From positions 39,061 through 103,060 of the forward strand of contig JAMCWM010000003.1 in assembly GCA_023481175.1 (NCBI GenBank): 64,000 nucleotides of DNA. The letters run 5' to 3'. Of this stretch, positions 41,716-50,322 are shown piece after piece. Positions within the stretch are counted from its first letter, which is position 1. Each line of letters starts with the position of its first letter. The notes under the pieces are model-generated. The model saw nothing but the letters and a program-made list of their open reading frames with translations. It ran no database searches and was not told where the DNA came from. This DNA comes from Nitrospirota bacterium. GTDB taxonomy: Bacteria > Nitrospirota > Leptospirillia > Leptospirillales > Leptospirillaceae. The translations under genes were made by a program, and so were the position numbers.

Positions 41716-41741
41716 GGGGCTCGCGGATTGTCGCAAGCCCC
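41716..41741 (-). terminator. Stem-loop after the TRL lipoprotein operon
   Basis: GGGGCT pairs with AGCCCC across a 14-base loop that can pair further (GCGA/TCGC). It lies 11 bases past the stop of the lipoprotein gene on the minus strand. No U-tract follows, so termination is only likely, not certain. Confidence 0.4.
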
Positions 41742-41751
41742 GGACTGTTTC

Positions 41752-42051
41752 TTACGTCCCCTTCACCACCGCGCAAAAGCGGGTGAAGAAGATATAGTTC
41801 TTCGTCTCGTACTGGATCGAAACGATCTTTTTGATTCCGGCCTTCCTTGCGGCATCGAGGATCGTGTCACCACTTCCGGTCTCCGTGTCGGCGGCGAAGG
41901 TTCCGTTGCACACCTCCGTCGATTTGAGGCCCGCGGGTTTTTTCGCATCGACCATCGGATCCATGGGGGCTTCGGGCATGGCCAGGGTGCATCCGCCCAG
42001 GACGGCGGCGGAAAGCAGGACTACGGGAACAAGACGGAAGGTCTTCTTCAT
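41752..42051 (-). CDS. TRL-like lipoprotein
   Basis: Ninety-nine residues, ATG behind AGAAGGAGACAAA. Signal and lipobox PVVLLSAAVLGGC (Cys 21). The mature part is a short TRL-like domain: GLKSTEVCNGTFAADTETGSGD then AARKAGIKKIVSIQYETKNYIFFTRFCAVV, with two cysteines possibly paired. TRL-like proteins are small periplasmic or outer-membrane lipoproteins of unknown role. It follows dotI in the same direction with a 78-base gap. Confidence 0.65.
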   Translation of the reverse strand: MKKTFRLVPVVLLSAAVLGGCTLAMPEAPMDPMVDAKKPAGLKSTEVCNGTFAADTETGSGDTILDAARKAGIKKIVSIQYETKNYIFFTRFCAVVKGT

Positions 42052-42129
42052 TTTGTCTCCTTCTTTTTGTTGTTGTCCCGCCCAGACCGTCCGGACGGGA
42101 TGCGATTGATCCGGCGCTCCCGGATTTGC

Positions 42130-42843
42130 TCAGAACTTTTTCTCCTGCGCCAGAAACTGCGCCACCGCCAGTCCCTTCGGGTGGGCCAGGACGCTCCGTC
42201 GGACCACCATCAAGGTGACGAGAAGGTTCTGGGTCGCGCTCGACTTGGCCGCCTGGTAGGTGACCAGGATGGGCACCTGGATCTTCCAGACGTAGACGCC
42301 TTTCAGAAGCCCCTTCGCAACGATGACGCCCGCCTCGGTGGGAACGGCGGAGGCCACCATCCGGTTGTCCATCACAAGCTTCAGGTTGCCGGAAGCCTTC
42401 AGGGATCCGATGAACGAGGCGAAGCCCTCTTTCGTGAAATCGGGCGACAGACCGGACAGGGCCTTTCTCCAGTTCACGAAATCGTATGAATAGGCGGAGG
42501 TGGCCACGTTCGTGGCCCAGGAAACCACGGCGCGATCTTCCATCGCCGGCCGGGAGAGCGCCACCAGCGGGAGGATCCGTCCGTCGGCCGTTGCGGCGAA
42601 ATAGACGGGCTTCTTGTGGATGAGCGCCCATCCCAACGCCCCGTTCAGAAGGACCGAGGCCAGAAGCGCCACCGCTCCGTAATGGAGGATGGCCGCCTTG
42701 GCTTTATACTCGTCCTGGTAGAAGGCGTTCCGGAACCGGACGAGTTCGGCCCCTCCCTCTCTCTGGGGAGAGGCTCCCGCGGAGGGTCCCGAGCTCTCTC
42801 CGATCTTTCGGGATTTGGTCTTTCCGAATCCGAAGAGTCCCAT
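42130..42843 (-). CDS. dotI: DotI/IcmL (TraM-like) inner-membrane protein
   Basis: A 237-residue protein with a short basic cytoplasmic end, one membrane helix near 51-72 (ILHYGAVALLASVLLNGALGWAL) and a periplasmic NTF2-like domain with the IcmL pattern: YFAATADGRILPLVALSRPAMEDRAVVSWATNVATSAYSYDFVNWRKALSGL, then VYVWKIQVPILVTYQ. It forms the ring with DotJ in the inner-membrane complex. Its ATG overlaps the stop of the RadC-TPR gene by one base (TGATG), so the two are cotranslated. Confidence 0.87.
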   Translation of the reverse strand: MGLFGFGKTKSRKIGESSGPSAGASPQREGGAELVRFRNAFYQDEYKAKAAILHYGAVALLASVLLNGALGWALIHKKPVYFAATADGRILPLVALSRPAMEDRAVVSWATNVATSAYSYDFVNWRKALSGLSPDFTKEGFASFIGSLKASGNLKLVMDNRMVASAVPTEAGVIVAKGLLKGVYVWKIQVPILVTYQAAKSSATQNLLVTLMVVRRSVLAHPKGLAVAQFLAQEKKF

Positions 42844-43853
42844 CAGAAGCCCATCCCGTCCCGGGATCTCCGTCTTTCGGTCCGGGGCGCTTCTTTCGCA
42901 TCACTCCCGGCTTGCGGGGAGGAGCGGCTTCGTTCTGTCGCCTCCCTTCCGAGACACTCCTTCATGGATCCGGCAAGCAATTCGATATCGCGTTTGGCCA
43001 GGGCGCTCGTTGCCGGGTCCGACGGATAATTTTCGATCGCCCTCCGGTAAAGATCGGCGGCATTCTTCCAGTCACGGTTGCGTTCTGCCTCCCTGGCCTG
43101 ATTCCTCAAAATTGCCGTCGATACTTTTTCTTCCGGTCGTTCTTCCCGGGATTTCGGGGCCTCCCGGCACCCGTAGGATTCTGCGGCCTGACTTTCCAGT
43201 CCGCGTTCCTCGCGGATCGCGCCGCGATCCCGCAGGCTCACGAAATCGCCGTCCCCGATCACGACGTGGTCGAGAACCCGGATCCCCAGAAGTTTCCCTG
43301 CTTCGGCCAGGCGATCCGTCAGCAAATAATCGTCTCTTGAGGGTTCGGGGTTCCCCGACGGGTGGTTGTGCAGGAAGACGACGGCCGCGGCCGAATCCCG
43401 GATGATCGGGTTGAAGGCCTCCCGGGGATGGACCGGTGTCATGGACAGGGTCCCTTCCGAAATCCGGTGGAGGTCGATCACCCGGTGTTTCTGGTCCACC
43501 GTGACGGCATAGAACCCTTCCTTTTTCGCGTCTTTCATCTGTCCTCTGAAGATCCGGAACACGGCCTCTCCGTTCCTGACTTCCATCCCCCGCTCGACCG
43601 GCTCGTTGGCGAGGCGTTCCCCCAGGACAAGGGCGGCTCCGAGCTTCTTTCCCTGGAAATCGGTCAGTCCAAGCGTCTCTTTCAATTCAGTCTGCGTCAT
43701 GCGGGAGAGCGTCCGGAGATTCACGTTTTCCGGACATTTCTTTCCGGTGATGCGCTCGACCAGCGCCCAGTCGGGCTCGTCGCGGAGCGTCGAGGGAGAG
43801 AGGGCTTCCGATTCGAAAAGCTCCATCCCCGGAAGAAACTGTTTGCGGCTCAA
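42843..43853 (-). CDS. RadC/JAB-domain protein fused to a TPR-like segment, with relaxase-like tail
   Basis: A 336-residue protein; the TTG start overlaps the stop of the small gene before it (ATTGA). An N-terminal helix-hairpin-helix-like part (LSRMTQTELKETLGLTDFQGKKLGAAL) is followed by the RadC JAMM site: VVFLHNHPSGNPEPSRDD near 155-175 and LDHVVIGDGDFVSLRDRG near 200. A TPR-like pair follows at about 265-300 (NRDWKNAADLYRRAIENYPSD). The last 18 residues, AKEAPRTERRRSRDGMGF, align without gaps to the tails of the relaxase and MntA-HepT proteins. RadC-family proteins are common on mobile elements, of disputed role. The tail suggests export with the DNA. Confidence 0.8.
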   Translation of the reverse strand: MSRKQFLPGMELFESEALSPSTLRDEPDWALVERITGKKCPENVNLRTLSRMTQTELKETLGLTDFQGKKLGAALVLGERLANEPVERGMEVRNGEAVFRIFRGQMKDAKKEGFYAVTVDQKHRVIDLHRISEGTLSMTPVHPREAFNPIIRDSAAAVVFLHNHPSGNPEPSRDDYLLTDRLAEAGKLLGIRVLDHVVIGDGDFVSLRDRGAIREERGLESQAAESYGCREAPKSREERPEEKVSTAILRNQAREAERNRDWKNAADLYRRAIENYPSDPATSALAKRDIELLAGSMKECLGREATERSRSSPQAGSDAKEAPRTERRRSRDGMGF

Positions 43854-44053
43854 TTTTCGCCTCCGTCCGGGTTCTCCGCCCGCCGGCAGATTTCGGAGAA
43901 GGTTCGGAGAACCTCGAGGGCGGCGGGATCCCGGCGTTCGAGTTCCGAGGCGAAGTCCTTCCATGTTCCGGCGGCGGCATTCTCCGGCGGGATCGGAACC
44001 ATGGGGAGCCGCCCAAGCATGCTTACGAAAAAGTCCACAAGATCTTCGTTCAC
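43850..44053 (-). CDS. Small hypothetical protein heading the dotI operon
   Basis: Sixty-seven residues, GTG behind GGGAGAG. Short acidic helical protein (DLVDFFVSMLGRLPMVPIPPEN ... ALEVLRTFSEICRRAENPDG). No recognised domain. It is first behind operator copy 4 on the minus strand and its stop overlaps the TTG of the RadC gene. Confidence 0.5.
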   Translation of the reverse strand: MNEDLVDFFVSMLGRLPMVPIPPENAAAGTWKDFASELERRDPAALEVLRTFSEICRRAENPDGGEN

Positions 44054-44091
44054 GCGAACTCTCCCTTCCTGCTTTCCAATCTTTTATTGTT

Positions 44092-44111
44092 ATGGTATTG
44101 TCTTATACCAT
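44092..44111. promoter_or_regulatory. 20-bp palindromic operator, copy 4
   Basis: ATGGTATTGTCTTATACCAT with perfect 7-bp arms, between the divergent dotI operon (minus) and the topB operon (plus). Like copy 2 it serves a bidirectional region, so one bound protein could control both sides. Confidence 0.78.
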
Positions 44112-44164
44112 TATTATGTTTAGCACGGGACATACCGAAAGTCAAAGGACAGGAGGCGCAGAGG

Positions 44165-46498
44165 ATGAAGCTTTACATCGCCGAAAAACCGAGCCTCGCC
44201 CGGGCGATCGCCGATGCGATCGGAAACCCGGAGAAAAAGGAGAGCTTCATCGCCTGTTCCGGAGGCGACCGGGTGACCTGGTGTTTCGGGCACATGATGG
44301 AACAGGCCTCTCCCGAGGCCTACGGAAAACAATTCGCTCCCCCGTGGTCGCTCGACCCTCTTCCGGTCCTTCCGGAAGTATGGCGGGTCCTTCCCGTCAG
44401 GGAAAGCGAAAGGGTCAGAAATCCGGAGGTCAACAGGAAAAGACGGGATTCCTACCGCCATTTTCAGGCGCTCGAAAAACTGCTCAAGGACCCCTCCGTG
44501 ACGGAGATCGTGAATGCCGGGGATCCGGATCGGGAAGGCCAGCTGATCGTCGATGAAATCCTGGAACATCTGGGCGTCCGGAAGCCGGTCAGACGGATCT
44601 GGCTCAAGGCGCTGGATCCCGGGACGATCCGGAAGGCGATCCGGGAAGAGGCGGACAACGCTCTCCCGAAATTCCGGGGACTCAGGAATTCCGCCCTTGC
44701 GAGAGCGCGTGCCGACTGGCTGGTCGGAATGAACATGACCCGGGCCATCACGTCCCTTGCCAGGAGCCGGACGGGAGACGGGACGGTCTGGTCCATCGGG
44801 CGGGTTCAGACTCCCGTCATGAGGCTTGTCCATGAAAGAAACGAAGAGATCGCGCGATTCCGTCCGAAAGACTTCTTCGTTCCTGTCTTGACCGTCGAGA
44901 CGGCAAGGAAGGCGACCGTCGATCTGGAATGGAACACGCGGGAGATTGCGGGGGTGACGGATGAGGAAAAACGTATTTTGGCCAGAACGGATGCGGAAAG
45001 GATTGTACAGAACGCCAGGGGGAAGAGCTTTCCGCTGGCGGTGAAAAAGGAAAACAAGGCCGTGGCGCCGCCCCGGCCCTGGTCTCTCTCGGCATTGCAG
45101 GTGTTTGCCGGAAAGGAGTACGGCCTGTCGCCCCAAAAAGTCCTGGACGTCGTCCAGTCGCTGTACGACAACGGGCACGTCAGCTATCCGAGAACCGATT
45201 GCGAGTTCCTTCCCGAAAGCCTCCATCCGGAGGTAGCGAAGATCCTTCCCTTCCTGGAAAGTCTATTTTCCGTCCCCGCGGGCCTTCTGAACCCGAAGCT
45301 AAAATCGAAGGCGTTTGACGATTCGAAGGTGACGGCCCACTACGCCATTTCTCCGACCGTCAAGATTCCTTCCCTGAACAAGCTCTCCGGGGACGAGCGG
45401 GCGATCTACGGGGCGATCGCCCGGGTCTATTTGGCGCAGTTTGCGCCGCCGCTCGAGCTTTCGGAAACCGGAATCCTCCTGGACAGCGGCCACGACACCT
45501 TTACCGCGACCGGGAAGGTCGTTCGGTCCAAAGGATGGACGGCAATCTGGCCTCACGGAGGTCCGAAAAACGACCGGATCCTTCCGGAGGTCTCCGACGG
45601 GGAAGAGGGCAGGGTGGCGAACGGAACGGTCCGAACGTCGCAGACGACTCCGCCGAAGCCGTTCACGGAGTCGGGGATCATCGAGGTCATGAAGTCGGTC
45701 CACAAATACGTCGCGGACCCGGAGGCCCGGTCGATTCTCAAGGAGTCCGACGGGATCGGAACCGAAGCGACGCGGGCGGGGATCGTGGAGACCCTGATCG
45801 CCCGCGACCTTCTCGGAAAAGCTTCCGGAAAGTCGAAGGATCCGGCCCTTCTGGTGACGGAGAAGGGAAGGGCCCTGCTCTCGTCCATTACCCGGGAGGT
45901 CTCCGACCCTGTTTTGACTGCGATATGGGAGCGGACCCTTTCCAAAATTGCGGAGTCCGGAACCTCTCCGGATCCCTTCGTCGGGGAGGTCGGGGCCCGG
46001 GTCTCGAAATGGATCTCCGATTTGAAAGAGTGTGCCGGAACGATCGATATGGGGAATTTCCTTCCGGTCCTGTTTCCCTGTCCCTCCTGCGGACGACCGA
46101 TGAACCGGATCAAGGGGAAGGCGGGGTTCTTCTGGGGGTGTTCCGGTTACCGGGACACGGAAAAACCGTGCAGGACGACCTGCCCCGACGAGCGGGGAGC
46201 GCCCGGGACTCCCAGGGTCTCCGTCCCGTCCCCGGAGGAGCCGACCGGTCTCGCCTGCAAAAAATGCGGGAAGAATCTTTTCCGGAGGCTGACCGGTTCC
46301 GGAAAGCCAAAGCCCTTTCTCCGGTGTTCCTCCTGCTCCGCGTCCTTTTGGCCCGAGGGGAGCGGGGTGGGGGAGGAATGGCCTCCGATGTCGGCCGGGT
46401 CAAAATCCTCGAAGAAATCCTCGTCGAAGGGGTCCGGGAAGGCCGCGCCCCAAGGGCGGGGGGCATTCAAGACCCCGGCGGGGAGGAGAACCCGGTGA
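44165..46498 (+). CDS. topB: DNA topoisomerase III (plasmid type)
   Basis: A 777-residue type IA topoisomerase, ATG 44165 behind AGGAGGCGCAGAGG. Toprim domain starts MKLYIAEKPSLARAIADAIG and contains NAGDPDREGQLIVDEIL near 117-133 (Asp/Glu metal site). Active-site Tyr in HVSYPRTDCEFLP near 340. Later HYAISPTVK and SDGIGTEATRAGIVETLI fit the family. C-terminal zinc fingers: FPCPSCGRPMNR ... GCSGY and ACKKCGKNLF ... CSSC; then a Lys/Ser tail. Plasmid TopB enzymes decatenate DNA during conjugative replication. GTGA overlap couples it to the next secreted-protein gene. Confidence 0.93.
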   Translation: MKLYIAEKPSLARAIADAIGNPEKKESFIACSGGDRVTWCFGHMMEQASPEAYGKQFAPPWSLDPLPVLPEVWRVLPVRESERVRNPEVNRKRRDSYRHFQALEKLLKDPSVTEIVNAGDPDREGQLIVDEILEHLGVRKPVRRIWLKALDPGTIRKAIREEADNALPKFRGLRNSALARARADWLVGMNMTRAITSLARSRTGDGTVWSIGRVQTPVMRLVHERNEEIARFRPKDFFVPVLTVETARKATVDLEWNTREIAGVTDEEKRILARTDAERIVQNARGKSFPLAVKKENKAVAPPRPWSLSALQVFAGKEYGLSPQKVLDVVQSLYDNGHVSYPRTDCEFLPESLHPEVAKILPFLESLFSVPAGLLNPKLKSKAFDDSKVTAHYAISPTVKIPSLNKLSGDERAIYGAIARVYLAQFAPPLELSETGILLDSGHDTFTATGKVVRSKGWTAIWPHGGPKNDRILPEVSDGEEGRVANGTVRTSQTTPPKPFTESGIIEVMKSVHKYVADPEARSILKESDGIGTEATRAGIVETLIARDLLGKASGKSKDPALLVTEKGRALLSSITREVSDPVLTAIWERTLSKIAESGTSPDPFVGEVGARVSKWISDLKECAGTIDMGNFLPVLFPCPSCGRPMNRIKGKAGFFWGCSGYRDTEKPCRTTCPDERGAPGTPRVSVPSPEEPTGLACKKCGKNLFRRLTGSGKPKPFLRCSSCSASFWPEGSGVGEEWPPMSAGSKSSKKSSSKGSGKAAPQGRGAFKTPAGRRTR

Positions 46499-47361
46499 AA
46501 AAAATCCTGTCGGGCGTCCTGGTTCTTCTCATGATCTTCCCTTTTTCTCCTGTCGGGGTTTCCCGGGCAATGGCCGCACAGGCGGCCGGGCAGACCACGC
46601 AACCCTCTCCCCAGTCCCAGTCCGTGACGGCGGTACAGAACCAGATGAACAGCGACCTCGTGTCGTCGGCAACGACCGCGACGCCCCCTCCGTCCCAGAG
46701 CGGCGGATACCAGTCGATGCCGGCCAACCAGGCTCCGAACAACTGTTCGGCCCAGCAGATCTACAACGCCATGGCCGGAGCACAGAGCGGCTATTTGAAC
46801 AAGGCCTCCCGGGCCGTCTCGAAACACCAGGGCGTGATGCAGACGATCGCGAGCCAGTTGGACGCCTGCTCCCAAAATTTCCTGAAGTTCGCCTTCGGTC
46901 TCTCCTCCTCCCTTCCGGGATTCTCGGCGGTGTTGGACCAGATCGTCACGATGGCCTGTTCCATGGCCGGCCAGGCGGTCTACGACGCTCTCATGTGCCT
47001 GATTAACGGAGCCCTGTACGGGGCCCTCACTGGAAAGCCCTTCGGTTTCTGCGGGGGATACGTGATGAACGCGTCCATGTCCGGCGGACTTTCCGTCAAT
47101 CCCCAGACGGGCCAGCTTCAGCTGATGGGGACCGGCTCGACCGGAAATTCGTCCTTTACCTCCGGCGTCTCGGGAAACGCCACGCCGAACATCGGGACCG
47201 GGCAAAGCTCGACCCAGACGAATTCCTCGTACAACGCCGGCGGCACCTACACACCGGGGCAGGGCGTCCAGAACCAGACGTCAGGAGGAAGCTCCGGGTC
47301 CGGGCAAACGATCGGCCCCAATGAGGGCGTCACCGGCACCATCCAGAAACTCTTTCAGTGA
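46495..47361 (+). CDS. Secreted protein of unknown function, transfer-region
   Basis: A 288-residue protein with a GTG start overlapping the topB stop. Signal peptide of about 28 residues (LVLLMIFPFSPVGVSRAMA). Mature part contains a helical core (residues 85-175) with Cys pairs (NNCSAQQIYNAMAGAQSGYLN; DACSQNFLKFAFGL; MACSMAGQ; MCLINGALYGALTGKPFGFC) and a Ser/Gly/Thr/Asn-rich C-terminal tail. I do not recognise the family. Cotranslation with topB and location before the paralogous secreted protein genes suggest an envelope role in transfer. Confidence 0.6.
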   Translation: MKKILSGVLVLLMIFPFSPVGVSRAMAAQAAGQTTQPSPQSQSVTAVQNQMNSDLVSSATTATPPPSQSGGYQSMPANQAPNNCSAQQIYNAMAGAQSGYLNKASRAVSKHQGVMQTIASQLDACSQNFLKFAFGLSSSLPGFSAVLDQIVTMACSMAGQAVYDALMCLINGALYGALTGKPFGFCGGYVMNASMSGGLSVNPQTGQLQLMGTGSTGNSSFTSGVSGNATPNIGTGQSSTQTNSSYNAGGTYTPGQGVQNQTSGGSSGSGQTIGPNEGVTGTIQKLFQ

Positions 47362-47380
47362 GGAGCCCGTGAGGAGAACA

Positions 47381-48514
47381 ATGATGAAACACTTCCGTTT
47401 TTTTCCCTTCATGCTCCTGATGGCGGCAAGCCTTTTCCTGTTGCGACCGGAGGATGCCAGGGCCGTCGCCGGTTCTTCCTATGTCCAGTGCCTGGGGGTG
47501 GTAACGGCGGAAATGTCCGCCCTCATGGCGGCGGGAAGCGCCACGCCGTCCGTCATCGCCGGGACCGTATCCGCCAGTCTGACGCTGAATCTCCAGCCCT
47601 ATGTGGAGGCCCTGGCCGGCGAGATCTGCGCCCAGGGGTCGAATGTCGTCGCGGGACTGGCGTCCCTCACCGCGGCGCTGTCGTCGGACCTCCACAACCA
47701 GGCCCGACAGACCGACGCGTCTCTCACCCACAAGTATCTGATCGGAGAACGCCTGAGAACAGAACGGGAATACGGCCCCCACGCCACAGTCGCGCACGTT
47801 TGCGCCCGGAGCACGGAAGTCGGAATGGCCGGCCCTGTCCTGGGAAGCGCTTCGGCGACCGCCGCCACCTCCGACATGATCGCGAACCAGTGGATGCAGC
47901 AGAACGTCCCGAAAACCGCCGCCCTCCAGAAGATCGCGAGCCAGCCCGCCGAAAACTTCGACGCGACCAACCTGTTCGGAACGAACGATCTGGCCGGTGG
48001 CTCGACGCTGACACCTGCGCAGGCCACGGCCGCCCAGAACTTCGTGTTGAACGTCACCAACCCCATTCCCTACGCGGCCGGAGACACGCCGACGGCTTCC
48101 ACGACCCAGGGACAGAGGGCCTCGGTCGCCAATCTCCGGGATCATGCCGTCCTGTCTCTGGCCCGCCACGCGATGAACGAGCAGTTGGCGCTGCGGACAG
48201 CAGGGAACAATCCGTCACTTGTCGCCTGGCAGAACGCCCTGGCCCAGGAATCGGGGCTTCCTCCGGTTCCGACTGCCGCCGGCGGAGTGAGCCTCATGAG
48301 CGTCCTGGGAACGGACGTGAACAGCCGGTTTAGCAATCCGGCCTGGCTCCAGGAGCTTCATACCCTGTCCTCGACCGGCGTCCTCCGGGAAACCGCGCTC
48401 GAGGGGAGTCTGGAAATCGAGATCGAATGGCAAAGCCTTCTTTCGGACCAGAGAATGGAGGCGCTGTTGGCCGCGATCGCCGCTAAACAAGTGGAGATCC
48501 GGAGGCAGCCGTGA
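47381..48514 (+). CDS. Secreted protein, paralogue A
   Basis: A 377-residue exported protein (signal FMLLMAASLFLLRPEDARA), ATG 47381 behind GAGGAGAACA. It is a paralogue of the protein at 50805: shared elements are RLRTEREYG ... CARSTEVGMAGP (about residues 124-150) and NPAWLQELHTL ... EALLAAIAA near the end. The N-terminal half is Ala/Ser-rich and helical (LSSDLHNQARQTDASLTHKYLIGERL), with a few Cys. Probably periplasmic or outer-membrane associated. No known family recognised; it may be an I-type element-specific transfer component. Confidence 0.6.
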   Translation: MMKHFRFFPFMLLMAASLFLLRPEDARAVAGSSYVQCLGVVTAEMSALMAAGSATPSVIAGTVSASLTLNLQPYVEALAGEICAQGSNVVAGLASLTAALSSDLHNQARQTDASLTHKYLIGERLRTEREYGPHATVAHVCARSTEVGMAGPVLGSASATAATSDMIANQWMQQNVPKTAALQKIASQPAENFDATNLFGTNDLAGGSTLTPAQATAAQNFVLNVTNPIPYAAGDTPTASTTQGQRASVANLRDHAVLSLARHAMNEQLALRTAGNNPSLVAWQNALAQESGLPPVPTAAGGVSLMSVLGTDVNSRFSNPAWLQELHTLSSTGVLRETALEGSLEIEIEWQSLLSDQRMEALLAAIAAKQVEIRRQP

Positions 48515-48771
48515 GCCGGACGCTCGTCCGAAGATCCTGCGGCCACCTCGAAGCGGTCTACGCCGTCGGAGCCGGCATTGGGCGCTTCCATGAGAAGGAG
48601 GTCTGCGGAGTCTGTCGGGAAAGAAGAAAGGCCTCCGAAAAAGAGGTCCTGACCGTCAAAACGGAGAAACACGCAGGAAAACCTCCGGACGAACGGAATC
48701 TCCCGGGAGAAGTCCGGGACATTCTCAAAGAGAGAAACAGCGACAACAACAATCGAGGAGAAAACTCATGA
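48511..48771 (+). CDS. Small Cys-rich protein, possible zinc ribbon
   Basis: Eighty-six residues, GTG overlapping the previous stop. RRSCGHLEAVYAV ... KEVCGVCRERRKASEK contains one Cys/His pair and a CxxC that could bind zinc. The remainder is charged. It resembles small DNA- or RNA-binding helpers; no named family. The next gene (ATGA overlap) follows without gap. Confidence 0.5.
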   Translation: MSRTLVRRSCGHLEAVYAVGAGIGRFHEKEVCGVCRERRKASEKEVLTVKTEKHAGKPPDERNLPGEVRDILKERNSDNNNRGENS

Positions 48772-49409
48772 TCGGAAAAATCAAGGGTATGGTTCTGTCA
48801 ATCGTTCTTGCGGCATCGGTCGGACTTTTCGTTCCCAACGCGAATGCGGCCGACTCCGGGTCCGGAGTCTGGGATTTTCTCCTGTTCGGGAATCTCGACA
48901 CGGGGAGCAGTTTCAGCGCCGGAACGCTGGGAACGAATTCCGCAGGAACGACCGTCTACAAGGGAGCTTCGCCCATAACGTCCGCCGGGTACGGCTTCGG
49001 GTTCGGAACCGAGGTCTGGTTCTCGGACAACATCGCGGCGAGACTTCTTCTCCAGGGGAACGTGTTCGCCAACGGATACAATGCGAACCTCAAGAACGGA
49101 CCCTTTGCAGGATACGCCGCCGCAACGGTCGGACCGGTGTTCAAGCTGTTCGGATCGACCAACTACTTCGTCTACGCTCCCGTCGATCTGGGATACGCGA
49201 TCACGGCCGGAAGTTCCGGGAATCCTGCGACGGTTGGTGCGGCTTCGAGCCTGACGGCCGTCACGGGAGGCTCGCTCTATGGAGACTTGGGGATCGGGGT
49301 CAACATTCGTCTTCTCACGATCGAGGCCAAGGTGGCGTATCTCCCTGCGCCGGGATCCTTTGGAGGGAGTCAGTTCTTCTTCCCGATTTCCGTCGGGTTC
49401 GATCTGTAA
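48768..49409 (+). CDS. Outer-membrane beta-barrel protein
   Basis: A 213-residue protein with signal peptide (GMVLSIVLAASVGLFVPNANA). The mature part has the alternating Gly/aromatic strands of a small 8-strand barrel (SAGYGFGFGTEVWFSDNIAARLLLQGNVF; FAGYAAATVGPVFKLFG; LYGDLGIGVNIRLLTIEAKVAYLP), ending with FPISVGFDL whose terminal Leu and aromatic pattern suit BAM recognition. Function unknown. Ends the run from topB. Confidence 0.65.
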   Translation: MIGKIKGMVLSIVLAASVGLFVPNANAADSGSGVWDFLLFGNLDTGSSFSAGTLGTNSAGTTVYKGASPITSAGYGFGFGTEVWFSDNIAARLLLQGNVFANGYNANLKNGPFAGYAAATVGPVFKLFGSTNYFVYAPVDLGYAITAGSSGNPATVGAASSLTAVTGGSLYGDLGIGVNIRLLTIEAKVAYLPAPGSFGGSQFFFPISVGFDL

Positions 49410-49496
49410 GGAAGAGAGTGTATACTCTGAAGAAAAGGCCTGCTCCGGAGGAGGATCCGGAGCAGAATTCGTTCCGCCGATCGTCAGGAGAAAAAC

Positions 49497-50321
49497 ATGC
49501 CTGTCCAATCTGTCGATATCCAGAGTCCAGGGGTTCTCGAAAAGATCCTCTCCCGGGCCACGGAGATCCTTGTCCGGGAATACGGGGCGAGCCATGTCGT
49601 GTTCCATGGGTCGCGCCTTTTCGGGGATCCTTACCCCGACAGCGATATCGATCTTCTGGTCGTGAAGGAAACGGATCGGGAGCCGATGAAGAGGACGCAC
49701 GAAGCGGAAGATCTCCTCCGGAAGATCGGATCCCCGGTCTCTTTCGATGTCCAGGTCTGGACGCCCGCGGAGGTCAGCCAAGGGCTGTCCGAAGGGCAGA
49801 CATACGTAGGGGTCGCGCTCTTCAACGGACGTTTTCTCTACGGAAAAGAGGAGGAGCTCATGGCGGCAAGGGAGTATTTCTACAATATCAAGCATTGGCT
49901 GAAAGACGCCAGGGAACATCTTGATTACGGGAAATTTTCTCTGGGACGGGACAATGAAATCGGTGCGATGGACCAGTTGTTTCAATCCACGGAACGATAT
50001 TTGAAGGCATTTTTGATGACGAAGGGAATCAAGGTCGAAATGGTGCACAGTCTTCCCGGACTTCTCGACCAGGCCGTCAAACATGAACCGTCCTGGGAAT
50101 CCCTACGGGAAACGCTGGAAATAACTCATAAATGGGGGCGTGCCTGCCATTATCCTCCCCGACAGGAAGGCGAGGTCCGAATCGTTCCGACGCTTCCCGA
50201 GGTCAAGGAACTCTACGAAAAACTTGATCCTTGGCTTAAATCGCTTGACTGGACACTGGAACGGTCCATCGAGAGCCTGGAAAAGAACCGGGAGAAAAAG
50301 AACCAGGGACTGGGGTATTGA
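49497..50321 (+). CDS. Second fused nucleotidyltransferase-HEPN protein
   Basis: A 274-residue protein, ATG behind CAGGAGAAAAAC. Residues 25-60 contain the nucleotidyltransferase motif VVFHGSRLFGDPYPDSDIDLLVV; from 125 a HEPN domain follows (MAAREYFYNIKHWLKDAREHLDYG, then FQSTERYLKAFLMTKGIKVEMVHSLPGLL), of the KA-type HEPN class. Overall architecture equals the protein at 15010 but with a different HEPN subfamily and only weak similarity. The end, KKNQGLGY, resembles the RDGMGY tails. The next gene starts 1 base after its stop and could be its partner. Confidence 0.72.
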   Translation: MPVQSVDIQSPGVLEKILSRATEILVREYGASHVVFHGSRLFGDPYPDSDIDLLVVKETDREPMKRTHEAEDLLRKIGSPVSFDVQVWTPAEVSQGLSEGQTYVGVALFNGRFLYGKEEELMAAREYFYNIKHWLKDAREHLDYGKFSLGRDNEIGAMDQLFQSTERYLKAFLMTKGIKVEMVHSLPGLLDQAVKHEPSWESLRETLEITHKWGRACHYPPRQEGEVRIVPTLPEVKELYEKLDPWLKSLDWTLERSIESLEKNREKKNQGLGY

Positions 50322-50322
50322 T

